From Ceratopteris richardii (taxonomy: Eukaryota > Streptophyta > Polypodiopsida > Polypodiales > Pteridaceae): a DNA stretch of 64,000 nucleotides. Location: positions 99,908,512 to 99,972,511 of the forward strand of contig CM035432.1 of NCBI GenBank assembly GCA_020310875.1. Direction: 5' to 3'. Positions 47,869 to 58,205 of this stretch are shown piece by piece. Position 1 is the first letter of the stretch. Every line of letters begins with the position of its first letter. The notes beneath the pieces are model-generated. The model ran no database searches. It had not been told where the DNA came from and was given only the letters and a program-made list of their open reading frames with translations. The position numbers and the translations under genes were made by a program.

Positions 47869-50197
47869 ATTCTTCCCCCCTTTAAGGAACTCTGTCCTGA
47901 GAGTTGGAAAGAAGAATAATGTGTTAGAAAATTGTCTATGTCACCCAAGTTGAATCTTCTACTCAGTGAGTGCCATTTCACTAAATGTTCTACTATATAT
48001 CTATTTCTAAGAAATCTTTCCTTCCTATCTAATATTATTTCAGGTTGAAGCTCAAAAGAGTCCTCATCTTCAGCTTATAATTCTTCTGCAAAACATGAGC
48101 AACATGAGGTACATATCTTTTAAGTAAGCTAATATGAAATACAGGATGCACATTTATATATTTGGTTGATTCCTCCAAATAAGCAAGAGATCCAATCTTT
48201 TTAAACCTTTAAAAGGATCTGCGTATCGAGAAGAAAGTCTATGATCCTTCCTTAGCAACAAGTTAGATCGGTGGGGACTAACTTAAAGAAAAACCATATC
48301 ATCAATTTGAAATTCAAGTGTTCTTCTCCTTAAATCGTAGAATTTCTTTTGTCTTTTTTGAGCTTCTTTTATCCCACTTCTGATTTGGAACATCCTAAGG
48401 TTGAAGCATTCTAGGCATTCTCTTAAACTTAGTTTTCACCTGTTGCCACTTTGAACATTCACTAACATATTTTCATACATGGCCAAAAGTAAGAATACTT
48501 TGTTTTAACATAGGTCCTTGAATAACCTGGATGTGCAGAGAAAGGTGCATAATGACAATCATGCAATATTCTATCTTTTAACAGAGACTCAAAAGATATG
48601 CATAATCGATTGTTACAATAAAAGGATCCATTTTTCAAATTAAAATTTTCCTGATACATTGATCCCCTATTTGCATTGAAAAAAATCAAAATAGGTGCAT
48701 AAAAAGAGTCATGTTTCAGTTCTTCTTGAATTTGATTGAGCAAATCAGAATTTATTACAGAAACGAGACTACATAAAGGTCTTCAACTCAATGCATCAGT
48801 GACCTTATTTTCCTTAATAACAAGATACTTAATGTCAAAATCATACTTGCTAATAATTCAATCCAAAGCTTCTACCTATTGTTAAGTAATGCTTGTAAGA
48901 AAATGTATTTTAGACTCTTATGATCTGTTTTCAATTCAAACTTAACCCCTAACAATAGATGTCTCCAATGCTTAAGTGCATGAACCATAGCAAGCATTTC
49001 TAGATCATGAGTATGATAATTAAGTTCATCTTTTCTTAATTTCCTAGACTCATATGCGAACACCCTACCATCCTATGAAAGAACACATCCTATCTAACTT
49101 CCACTTGCATCACATGAAACCACAAAAGGCTTCCCATTTCTAGTATTTTCAAAACATAATTTTCAATGACTTTTTGTCTCAATGTTTCAAATGATTTTTG
49201 ATAGGTATAACTCCATGAAAATCCTACATTCTTTTTATTCAATTCTATGAGGGAAGTAGCTATCTTCGACAAATCCTTAATATGCACTCTTTCATATTGT
49301 GCTAGTCCTAGAAAACTTCTAACATCCCTTACAGTCTTAGGAATTGGCCAATCAACTATTGTTTTTACTTTATCTTCATCTATATGGATTCCTTCTTTTG
49401 ATATGATTCGTCCAAGATACACAAGTTTATCCTTAGCAAAGAAACACTTACTCTTCGTTCCATACAATTTGTGTTCTCTAAGAGTTTGCAAAGTCTTCTT
49501 GAGATGTACCACATGGCTTGGATCATCTTTAGAGTATACAAATATATCATCAAGAAATACTAAGATGAATTCACCTAGGTAATCATGAAAAAAATTGTTC
49601 ATTAAGCACATAAATGTGGTAGGAGCATTCGTTAATCCAATAGGTAAAATCGTAAATTCATAGTAACCATATCGTGTTCGAAAAGCTATCTTGGGAATAT
49701 CCTTTGTTTTGATCCTAATTTGGTGATATCTAGATCTTAAGTCGATCTTAGTGAATATAGTCACTCCACTTAATTGACCTATCTTCCTCATCTATGTGAG
49801 GGAGTGGATACTTATTTTTAATTGTTCTTTTATTCAACCCCCTATAGTCAATGTATAATCTATAAGAGCCATCTTTCTTCTTTTGAAATAAAACAGGTGC
49901 ACCCCAATCTGAGACACTCGGTCTTATCAAGCCTTTCTTCAAAAGATCATCTAGTTGAATCTTAAGCTCCTTTAACTCATCGATGTTAAATCTATAGGGT
50001 GCTCTAGAATATGATTCACTCCCTCGATAAAGGTCAATGGCATGCTCAATCTACCTAGGTGGAGGAATACCAAGCAAGTCTTATGGGAATACATATGCAT
50101 ATTCTTTCAAAAATTTTCTACATAATTTGGAATACTTTCATGATTATCTTCTTCATGCATATTGTTCACATACACTACAAATGTTTTACAACCATCA

Positions 50198-51546
50198 TGT
50201 TATACTTTATGGAATATTGGAATGAAGATTTAATGCCTTGAGGATTTTAATGTGTTTTGTGTTTTGATTTAGGAGGTGAAGATCCATGAGGGTGTGAATG
50301 CGCATGGACTTATTCAAATATTTTTGGAGATATTTAGAAGAATACTTTTAGAAGATAGTTATTTTTAGAAGAAAGTATTTTAGTTATTTTTTGTAAAACA
50401 AATAATAGATCACTTTAGAAAGCAATGCTTTTGTAAAAATAGAAAATTATAAATTTGTAAATAAAGCAAAAGCAAGCTTTTCAAAGCATGGCCCTCATAT
50501 ATCTTCTATTCAGGATGTAATACGAATTTCCTATAAATACACATGCTCTAATACCATTGTTGACAATCGAATCTTGCAGACGCATGAATGCAAAGGATAG
50601 TACAGAAACAAAATCACACAAAAGTACTTAGAAAATAGAAAGAGACAAGAGACCACATGAGATTGGGTACAATCTCCCCCCACATACTCTAATGGACATG
50701 ATCCTCCTTTGTTAGAAGAGGATGCTGAAATTTTAATTCCAGAGAAATTACTTGATTATGATGTTACTACTACACGCAGACGTAACAAATATCATAGATA
50801 TTTGGTTAAATATAAAAATCATTCACTTGAAGAACCTCAATGCGTTCACAAAACATCACTAACTCCACATTATGATCATTTGATTTCTGCTTATCATTCA
50901 TAATCACATTAAATTCTAGTTTTCCAGTTCCATGCATATGTTTTTACCTGGAACATGCTTATGATTGTTCAGTGATGGGACATGTGACTAGCCATCCATA
51001 TCTATTTTATTCTTATCAACTAAGGTGAGTTGCTTGTCAATTGGGGGGCATGTTATACTTTATGGAATATTGGAATGAAGGTTTAATGCCTTGAGGATTT
51101 TAATGTGTTTCATGTTTTGATTTAGCAGGTGAAGGTCCATGAGGGTGTGAATGCGCATGGACTTATTCAAATATTTTTGAAGATATTTAGAAGAATACTT
51201 TTAGAAGATAGTTATTTCTAGAATAAAGTTTTTTTAGTTATTTTTTGTAAAATAAATAATAGATCACTTTAGAAAGCGATATTTTTGTAAAAATAGAAAA
51301 TGAAAAATTTGTAAATAAATCAAAAGTATGCTTTTTGAAACACGACCCTCATGTATCTTCTATTCTGGGCATAATATGAATTTCCTATAAATACACATGC
51401 TCCGATAGACCTATTCATCAAAGTATGTGGGGGGAGATTGTACCCAATCTGGTGTCCTCTCTTGTCTCTTTCTATTCTCTGAGTACTTTTGTGTGATTTT
51501 GTTTTTGTACTATCCTCTGCGTTCATGAGGGATCTGATCATCAACA
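50198..51546 (+). mobile_element. Small rearranged gypsy (family G) with a partly inverted 5' LTR, inside a target-site duplication
   Basis: Flanked by CATCA (50193-50197 and 51547-51551), so the outer ends were made by integration. The 3' LTR (51051-51546) is normal and preceded by a purine tract (51041-51050). Between the LTRs is only the chromodomain end of pol (50709-50903; 'TTTRRRNKYHRYLVKYKNHSLEEP', related to 33090-33290) and a 3' UTR. The 5' side starts as a normal plus-strand LTR (50198 to about 50548). It then joins, at a primer-site sequence in reverse orientation (50545-50556), an inverted piece of the LTR's other half (50558 to about 50697). It sits inside the second gypsy between RT and protease. 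A broken, non-autonomous fossil. Confidence 0.85.
51051..51546 (+). repeat. Family G 3' LTR (complete, 496 bp)
   Basis: From TGTTATACTTTATGG to GATCATCAACA. It is preceded by the purine tract 'ttggggggca' and followed by the target duplication CATCA. It is the best reference for this LTR family in the window, with a TATA-like 'cctataaatac' near 51390. Confidence 0.9.
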
Positions 51547-53164
51547 CATCACGTATACCTCTAATTAACTGCATAACAGAAATAAGAATAGGTTTAGGAT
51601 TATATGCATTACCTAAAATGTGGATAGATTAACCATCTAGGCTTAAAGTGATTGTTCTTTGTTTGCAATCATTTATTGTAGAATTCTGAACTAACAAGTC
51701 CATGCCTAGGATTGTATCACTCTGTTTCATCTCAATCAGATGAAAACTTCTACAAAAATGCCTATCAAAAAAACTAAATGCAAGCTTTTCAATGTATCCT
51801 TTCATATAGTGTAGTCCTCCATTTGCCACCTCTAGATCTCTAGTTATCTACATATTTAGAGGTATCCCCAAATTTTTATTGATTTGAAAGATAGAAAACA
51901 ATGTGTACTACCTAAATGGATCAAAAATATGATTTTATGCATAGAAAGCATACCAAAAGTCGTAATTAGAGAAGCCTTTGGGAAAGAACTAGCCACCATG
52001 CAACGTAAAGTAGAGTTAGGGCACTTACCTCCATCATCTACTTTCTTAGTTGTTCTACCTTACTCAATAATGTTTATCATTTTTTATTGTGTGGGCCAAA
52101 AAACTGCTTTATTCGGGCACTCATATGTCCAATGCCCCTGCTCCTAGCAAAACATAGACTAAGTCTTTTTGCCCTGTCAATAAAATCACGGTCTTGTTGT
52201 CAATGGATTGGTTAATGCCTCCTTTGATTTTCCACTTGAGCAGGATTCTTACCTTGGTTATCTGAAGATGAAGTCTTCTTTGAATTGTTCATGTTCATTG
52301 CAACAGGTATATGTGGCCTATGTCATATCGCAACGAATCTGATTCTATTGGCCTTCTGCAAATTAAACTTCTCCATCTTCTCAAAATTCTCGACCATTGC
52401 AAAAACATCAAGAAAATCGATGCATCCAGATCCCTTGACCTGATAGCAAAATTCTTCATGAAGCCCTTCAATAAACTTGCTCTTTAGAGCATCACCACTA
52501 ACCTCCAATGCATACTTATGAAGATGTAGGAACTTCTCTTTGTACTCATCAATAGAAAAGCTATGCTTGTCACTTTTCTATTGTCGAAAATTGTAGAACT
52601 CCATCTTCTTCTCCATGTGGTAATGTGGAGAGCAATAACATTTTTCAGCTTGTTCTCTAAACTCCTTCCATAAAACTAGACCTGAATGCATCCAAGTTTG
52701 CATATAGGACTTCCACCATAGCTGCATATAGGACTTCCACCATAGCTTTGCGATACCACACAAGTGCAGGATCCCAACTTTTGCCTTGGAATCCTCACTA
52801 AATTATCAAAGATCAAAGAAATCCTCCAGCTCTTCAATCCATGCATCAAGATCTTTGCCACTCTTCTTCTCACCATGAAAATCATTCAGCTTTGCCTTCT
52901 TGAAGACTTGGTTAAGGGCAAACTCAGTTGATTCCATATCTTTATAATTGCATTTTTGTTTTCCTCGAGGCACACTAGATGTTTCCGCACCTTCATCCAC
53001 TTCATCGTTCACTCATGAATAAATGTGTTGGACGTTCTAGTTGCTTTCGACCTCGTTCTTTGCATAATTCTCCAAGAAACTTTTGAATAAGCTCCTCTTG
53101 CTCATGCACCTTCTACGTCAAACCTTTCATCCTTCCCAAGAATTGATTCTACTCTAATACCACT

Positions 53165-54243
53165 TGTGGTGTTTCCTCAATCACAATCTATCCCCAATCA
53201 CAATCTTTTGATCACTCAAGAATAACACAGGAGAGAAAAATGCAGAGATTGCACAAGATAAGAGAAAATCTGATGTGGAAGAGTAGAAGAGATATGACTA
53301 AGAAAAGAGGAATTTTGATATTATAGATACGAATCAATGGTTACAATAGCTTTGGAAAATAGCTTCTTAATGAAGCCTCTACCTCCAAACCACCCCTGAG
53401 CTATCACAATCTCATTCACACTCGCACTCTCAATCACACTCCCACTCTCACCCTCACTCTCAATCACAAGGTAATTCTCTGATTTCTGTGTGTCCCCGTC
53501 ATTGATGAGTAGATCTCTTCTATAGTAGAGTTTGATCGCCACCCCAAAGAAGTGTGTGATCCACCAAATTTATAAAAAGTTGAGTGTCTTCAAAACTTTT
53601 GCAAAAAGCCATGTGATTGTAGTGTGATTTCTTTAGCAGGCATATAAAAAATAGGAGAGAAACACCAAAAAGACATATCCAAAGATATCCATAATTAGAA
53701 TTGATGACATGTAAGCATCAAAATCACGGACTCGAATAGAATTAGACAAGCCCTTTTTTTTAAATGTTGGAAAATAGCACTTTTCAAAGCATTGTAACTC
53801 AAAAATGATGAGGAGTCAGCTTAAGCTTGAGAGAGATACTTTTATTCAATTTTTGGATCTGCACAAAAGTGTTATAGATGACCTAGGTCCAAATCCGCCT
53901 CCAAGTTTTGAGCCCTACAAGTTTCAAAATTCTAGAGAGAATAAAATCAAGGTATTTTCTTAAAATGAACTAAATGTAGAGCCTTGAACTAGGTACTTAA
54001 AACATGATTCATAAATATTTTACACAAATGATTTTATTCTTTTATACTTGCTCTACCTTTCTCTTATACAGAGTTTTTCTTAATTCCTTCATCTTCACCT
54101 TCAAATTTCAACTATAAAACATGATGCAAATAAGTTCTAGAGAGAGAATACAAGACTTGTCATCCCAAAATTTTTCCTACATGCATAAAATGACCTAATT
54201 ATTCATTCTAAGCATTATCCCCATAATGTAATTCAGAAAAAGA
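53165..54243 (-). repeat. 5' LTR of the second gypsy (outer end missing)
   Basis: Aligned with 46764-47820. On the minus strand it ends GGAAACACCACA, followed 2 bp later by the primer site TGGTATTAGAG. The outermost part expected near 54244-54290 is not present, and unrelated sequence follows. No target-site duplication can therefore be shown. Confidence 0.85.
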
Positions 54244-54400
54244 TAAAGAGCGAGAGTCTCAAAAAGAAGAGATTTTTATGAAGTGGGAGAATTCCCTGTT
54301 GAATGCATCTTTGTGTAACTATTTTGAGGAGATTTATCCTCGGGTCTTTCAGATTTCTCATATATACTCCATTGAAGCCATGCATGCGAGTAGAGTATTT
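54244..54400 (+). other. Coding-like stretch, unrecognised
   Basis: From about 54240 a plus-strand frame stays open for about 60 codons without a usual start. It reads like real protein, with patterns such as 'KWENSLLNASLCNYFEE' and 'QISHIYSIEAMHA'. I recognise no family. It could be an exon of a host gene or a transposase fragment captured between the gypsy LTR and the SINE tail. The composition is unlike the surrounding AT-rich LTR. Confidence 0.25.
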
Positions 54401-54575
54401 TTTTGTAAGAGGAAGTTCATCCGAAGCATACTCTCCCTAAAGGCTTGATTTAATTGAAAGTAAAGGTGAAAATGGAGGTAGAATCCATGGTACCCTTCTC
54501 TCACCCACAAGGGAGGGGTTAGAGTGAGTGGTGTGCTTGATTACAATGCAAAGAACATGCTCGAAGACGACATAA
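54399..54575 (-). mobile_element. SINE or LINE 3' tail with A-tail (first copy)
   Basis: On the minus strand, 'cttgtgggtgagagaag' and 'ggtaccatgg', then 'tttcaattaaatcaag' and 'tagggagagtatgcttcg', parallel the 3' UTR of the LINE at 57680-57803 ('gtgggatttggggggtcc', 'aattcaagtccgggagagtagg'). A T-run in plus orientation (about 54399-54406) is the A-tail. No reverse-transcriptase or zf-RVT coding sequence and no tRNA-like head is attached. Confidence 0.55.
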
Positions 54576-54581
54576 AGAGAA

Positions 54582-54965
54582 TTTTTTTTTCAAAGAGGAA
54601 GTTCAGCAACAGCCTACTCTAGAGATTAGGAAGATTATGCAAGTTCGGCAACAACCTACTCTAGAGATTATGTAGATTATGCTATTCGAGTTACTTCTTT
54701 TAAATGGAGGTTTGGCAATCGCCTACTGCCCTGAGCTTTAACTTTCCCCCGAGCTTTAACTTTGGAAAAACAAATGTACAAGTGAATGGGCACAATGCCC
54801 GCAAGGTCCCTCGTATCCCATAAATGAGAGGTTAGACAAAATTACAATTGACTTCGATTGGTTTAGATGGCAAGGACATTACATGTCCAGCTCGGAGATT
54901 GAACTTCGGATCTCTACTTCAAGAGACCAAAGACTCAATGAGTAGACCAACAGGACGTGGATGAC
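54582..54965 (-). mobile_element. SINE-like element: tRNA-like head, LINE-like tail, A-tail
   Basis: On the minus strand the 5' part has an A box ('TGGTCTACTCATTGAG', 54934-54949) and a B box ('GAAGTTCAATCTC', 54895-54907) at tRNA-like spacing. The 3' part (54850 to 54591) resembles the LINE 3' UTR ('gggcattgtgcccattcactt', 'gtacatttgttt', 'gcagtaggcgattgccaaac'), and the element ends in an A-tail (T-run at 54582-54590). The terminal module 'aagttcggcaacaacctactc' is multiplied about three times (54596, 54641, 54707). RNA polymerase III would transcribe such an element, and a partner LINE recognising the shared tail would copy it (known for SINE/LINE pairs, inferred here). No target duplication is clear. 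Confidence 0.6.
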
Positions 54966-55399
54966 ACAGTTAGAGTTACATGAGATATAAATATCATATT
55001 TATTTCTCTTGCATGATGTACTAGAGAAACGATGTGACGGAAAAAGAATAGTTAGCATAGAAGAATCCCCTATCCCATTCGCCTTAAAGACTTCCATCCA
55101 TTGCATGCTTGTATGCATTATGCGTGTCGCGGAATCATGAGAATTTCATACATAAATGTCTGGACTAATGAGCTTTTCCTACATGAATATCTTGATTAGA
55201 CATGTTAACTTAGAATATGGTTTGTCTCGGAAAAAAAGAAAAGAAAAGAAACAGAAATTAAACATGTATGATCAGCACATGAACCTTCAACAGTTAAGCC
55301 TCAATTGGAGTCAAACTATTCAAGCTCCTGTGTGCACGTCTTCTCGGTGTATAGTATACAGGCTACATCACGAGAAGAAAGATGGGGCACTATGATGAG
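54966..55399. other. Unassigned
   Basis: No transposon recognised. Short frames at 55156-55395 have no known similarity. Confidence 0.45.
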
Positions 55400-56050
55400 A
55401 ATCCAACTATTTCACCATTGTTATGCGGAGCTTACCTTTGTCGCATGGAATTCTCAGACCTGCACTTTCTTCTGTCGGAGGTGTCGTGGCTGATGGACAC
55501 CAAATGTTCTCTTCAGTAAAGAAGAGAAGGTGCACAACGTTGCAGGTCATGATACGTTGGTCCTTGGGATGCAAGAGACAAGCTGCACAACGTTGTTTCT
55601 TGAGACGCAAGTTGCCCAAAACAAGGCGAATCAGCAATGACAAAGTACCGTCTGAAACTTGGGTCAGATGGCGTTGTACTTGCCGCCATAGCTCATGTTC
55701 GATGTCGCGACTGTCAATGTATGGTGCCGAGCATGACTTCCTGGTCAATGGTTCTCGGAAGAACACATGGCAGATTTGAAGTTTGGAACCCACCAAATAT
55801 ATCGTGAAGCAGCAAATGTTTTGGCGGTAGTGGTGAGTGGAAATCGGACCCGCAGAGAGCAATACCAAGTTCCAACGTCTCGTCGAGACAAGCAAATCCC
55901 GGCAAAAAGCATTTAGTAAGAAAAGCGACTTCGCGCAAAAGCAATGCTTGCTTTTTTCTTTTTTTTGCTTTTCCTTCCCTTTTCTATTGTCCCGTGTGTT
56001 TCTGGCTTACGGAAATCGTATATATTTAGGCGTAATGCACTGTTGAGAAT
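55400..56050 (-). other. GC-richer unrecognised stretch, possible old exon(s)
   Basis: Clearly richer in G+C than its surroundings and matching no element in the window. Long frames exist on both strands (minus 55407-55895, 162 codons; plus 55423-55779, 118 codons), so at most one can be real. The minus frame contains a good splice-donor sequence (CAAAG/GTAAG; GTAAG at 55431-55435) and ends shortly after it, as an exon reading into an intron would. I recognise no domain in either translation. It could be a decayed host gene, a captured gene fragment, or an LTR of an unknown element. Confidence 0.3.
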
Positions 56051-56280
56051 GCTAGACACACAGTAGCCTGAGGTATACCATAAAAGCATCTTGGCTTTTT
56101 GTTGGCTCTTGGACTTTAGTAAAAAAGCGAATTCACGCAAAAAACAATTCTTGTTCTTTTTCTTTTTGCACATTCTATCGTCTCCTCTGTGTTTCTTTCG
56201 TGGAAATCATGAACTAGAAACACACTCACACTGTGTTTCTTTCGTGGAAATCATGAACTAGAAACACACTCACACACTCG
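55915..56280. repeat. Local duplicated modules
   Basis: Two kinds of repeat. 'agtaagaaaagcgacttcgcg' (55915) recurs as 'agtaaaaaagcgaattcacg' (about 56117), each followed by a T-rich tract. A 44-bp unit around 'tttctttcgtggaaatcatg' is repeated in tandem at about 56190-56277. 56030-56095 also resembles 58300-58375, beyond the inserted element (both end in '...aaaagcatcttg'). Confidence 0.65.
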
Positions 56281-56302
56281 ATCTCATAAGGTAGAGGCAC
56301 CT

Positions 56303-58205
56303 TCTTATACTTTATGGAATATTGGAATGTTAAATGGATTTTAGTGCCTTAAGGTTTTTAATGTGTTTTGTGTTTCGATTTAGCAGGTGAAGATCTATGA
56401 GGGTGTGAAAGCACATAGACTAATTCAAATATTTTTGTTGCCCTTCGGATTCCGCAAATGCATGAATGCAGAGGATAGTACAGAATCCAAATGGATGATT
56501 AGGGCTTGGTGCAATAGGGAGGCCTCGTGGGCCAAGCTGATCTTCAGAAACAAGAATGAGTTGGCCCTCACGGGGTTCCCGAACTGGAAGAATCTTGACA
56601 TCTTGACCCTGCTTTTCTCCCCGATCCCCGTATTCCCGAAAGGCTCCAATCTCGTGTGCTCCCTTTGGAAGGGCTGGAATAAAGTCAAAAGCTTCACAAG
56701 AATTAGTGAGGACTGGAAGTGGGCGGCCGGAATCAGACAAAACGACTCTATCTGGTTTCCGATACATGGCATCCGGAGTGTGGAGTCGTGGAACATTCAA
56801 AATGCCAAGAAGCTATGGAACAAAGGATTCAGAAAATGGAAACACCTCTGGAAACATGACACCAACAACTGGATCAACTTCGAGGATATTGACCCTCGCA
56901 TAAACATCTCCTACGAAGAATGGAACACTTTGCAAAGCAGATGCCTCGCTTGGGATCGCCGCAAGACGCGCCTTCTCATGGGACACGACTCACCGAACTC
57001 GCTTGGTCTCAAATGGCACAACAGAAATAGCCTACTCAAAATCCCGAACATCAAAGAAACGGCTGACCTCCAGATCAGCCTCAACAAGAAGTGGTGCCTG
57101 TCTTGGACGCGGCTTCGGTGGGACATGAAATTCATGGGTATCTGGCACCCCCTTATTGAGATTAAGAAGTCCGTCCTCTTATGGCAAATTCTTCATCGAG
57201 GAATTTGGACCAACCATAAGGCTAGCAAACTTTGTGGGATCCCTCCTTGGTGCAAACGCTGCCACCGTGCTATCGAAGATGTCCCACACATCTTCCTTAT
57301 TTGCCCCAACTCCTACAGAATCTGGCAGACGGTTGGAATGAAAATCAGACTTCGAAAACAGCTTAGTTGGAAACAAGTCCTTCTGGGAGAAGCGATCGGC
57401 TGCTCTGCGACACTCTGGAACGCCATCAGAGGGGAAGTCCTGTGGAAAATTTGGCGGGAGAGGTGTGCTCTCAACTTCGGCGATCCCCCCAAGGAGTGGT
57501 CGATTGAGAAATCACTATTCCTCCTGGGCAAAAGGATTGTTAACTGCAAGAAGTCCCCCCCCTTCAGACACCATCAAGTTCTCCTGCTGATCAACAACAA
57601 GCTCAAACCCAAGTGGGCCCCGCATGTGGGCGATGAGAGGGTGATTAACCTTCTCTGTAATGCAACCTAGGATTCAATCATGCTTCCCCTGCTTTGTGGG
57701 ATTTGGGGGGTCCCGTGGGCACTAGTCCCCTTCTATTGTACCTTTGTTTCTTAATTTAATTCAAGTCCGGGAGAGTAGGCTATTGCCGAACTTCCTTTAT
57801 ATTAAAAAAAAAACACACAAAAATACTCAAAGAATAGAAAGAGACAAGAGACAACACCAGATTAGGTATAGTCTCCCCCCACATACTCTGATGGACGAGT
57901 CTATCAGAGCATGTGTATTTATAGGTATTTCTTATTACATCTTGAATTAAAGATAGATGAGGATGGTACTTCGAAAAGCGTGTTTTTACTTCAAACTCAT
58001 AATTTTCTTATTTTACAAAACATGCTTTGTAACACGATCTATTATTTTTACAAAAATCTTCTAAATATCTCCAAAAATATTTGAATAAGTCCATGTATGT
58101 TCACACCCTCATGGGTCTTCGCCTGCTAAATCAAAACACAAAACACATTAAAAACTCCAAACATGAAAATCCATTTAACATTCCAATATTCCATAAAGTA
58201 TAACA
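56303..58205. mobile_element. Inverted-LTR insertion of gypsy family G, containing a LINE
   Basis: Left arm 56303-56435 is the start of a family G LTR in plus orientation. Right arm 56436-58205 is a whole family G LTR in minus orientation, interrupted by a LINE at 56489-57813. Both outer ends are the same LTR terminus (TGTTATAC type), so the unit is head-to-head. The flanks are CACCT (56298-56302) and CACCC (58206-58210), a 4/5 match consistent with an aged 5-bp target duplication. No gag, pol, primer site or purine tract is present. Confidence 0.78.
56489..57813 (+). CDS. LINE 3' part with an open frame (post-RT region and zf-RVT) and A-tail
   Basis: The best-preserved LINE here. A frame opening at ATG 56387, in LTR-derived sequence, continues to a stop at 57668-57670 (427 codons). 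LINE-derived codons begin near residue 35 ('MIRAWCNREASWAKLIFRN'). The zf-RVT finger spans residues about 250-315 with 'WCKRCHRAIEDVPHIFLICP', the C-x2-C...H-x4-C ligands. 'WKIWRERCALNFGDPPKEW' follows near residue 350. The 3' UTR ends in an A-run (57804-57813). No stop or frameshift interrupts it, unlike the copy at 1032-2590. It is 5'-truncated, lacking endonuclease and the reverse-transcriptase core, so it cannot move on its own. No target duplication is visible. Confidence 0.85.

Larger units (their letters stand above)
46764..54243 (-). mobile_element. Ty3/gypsy element with 1.1-kb LTRs, split by a small rearranged gypsy at 50198-51546
   Basis: Minus strand. 5' LTR 53165 to about 54243 (outer end missing), primer-binding site at 53152-53162 (TGGTATTAGAG), and gag (about 53012-52323; 'GIAKLWWKSYM', 'LKSKFIEGLHEEF'). 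Protease (51829-51629; 'TILGMDLLVQN'), then across the nested element reverse transcriptase (49942-49090; '[11 protein letters not shown]', 'VFLDDIFVYSKD'), RNase H (49063-48872; 'FAYESRKLRKDELNYHTHDLE') and an H2C2 integrase zinc finger (about 48600-48480; 'HYAPFSAHPGYSRTY'). A purine tract (47871-47883) and 3' LTR (46764-47868) follow. Most of integrase after the zinc finger is weak or absent. An old, broken fossil with many breaks. Confidence 0.88.

Noticed and set aside
47796-47981. Short minus-strand frame at the gypsy LTR boundary
   Set aside because: It crosses the purine tract and LTR edge and has no pol similarity.
54895-54949. Functional tRNA gene
   Set aside because: A and B boxes are present, but the arms do not pair into a cloverleaf by inspection, and the unit continues into a LINE-like tail with an A-run, as in a SINE.
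55423-55779. Plus-strand 118-codon frame as a gene
   Set aside because: It overlaps a longer minus-strand frame with a splice-donor sequence, and neither shows a recognised domain. It is recorded only as a possible exon region without a firm strand.
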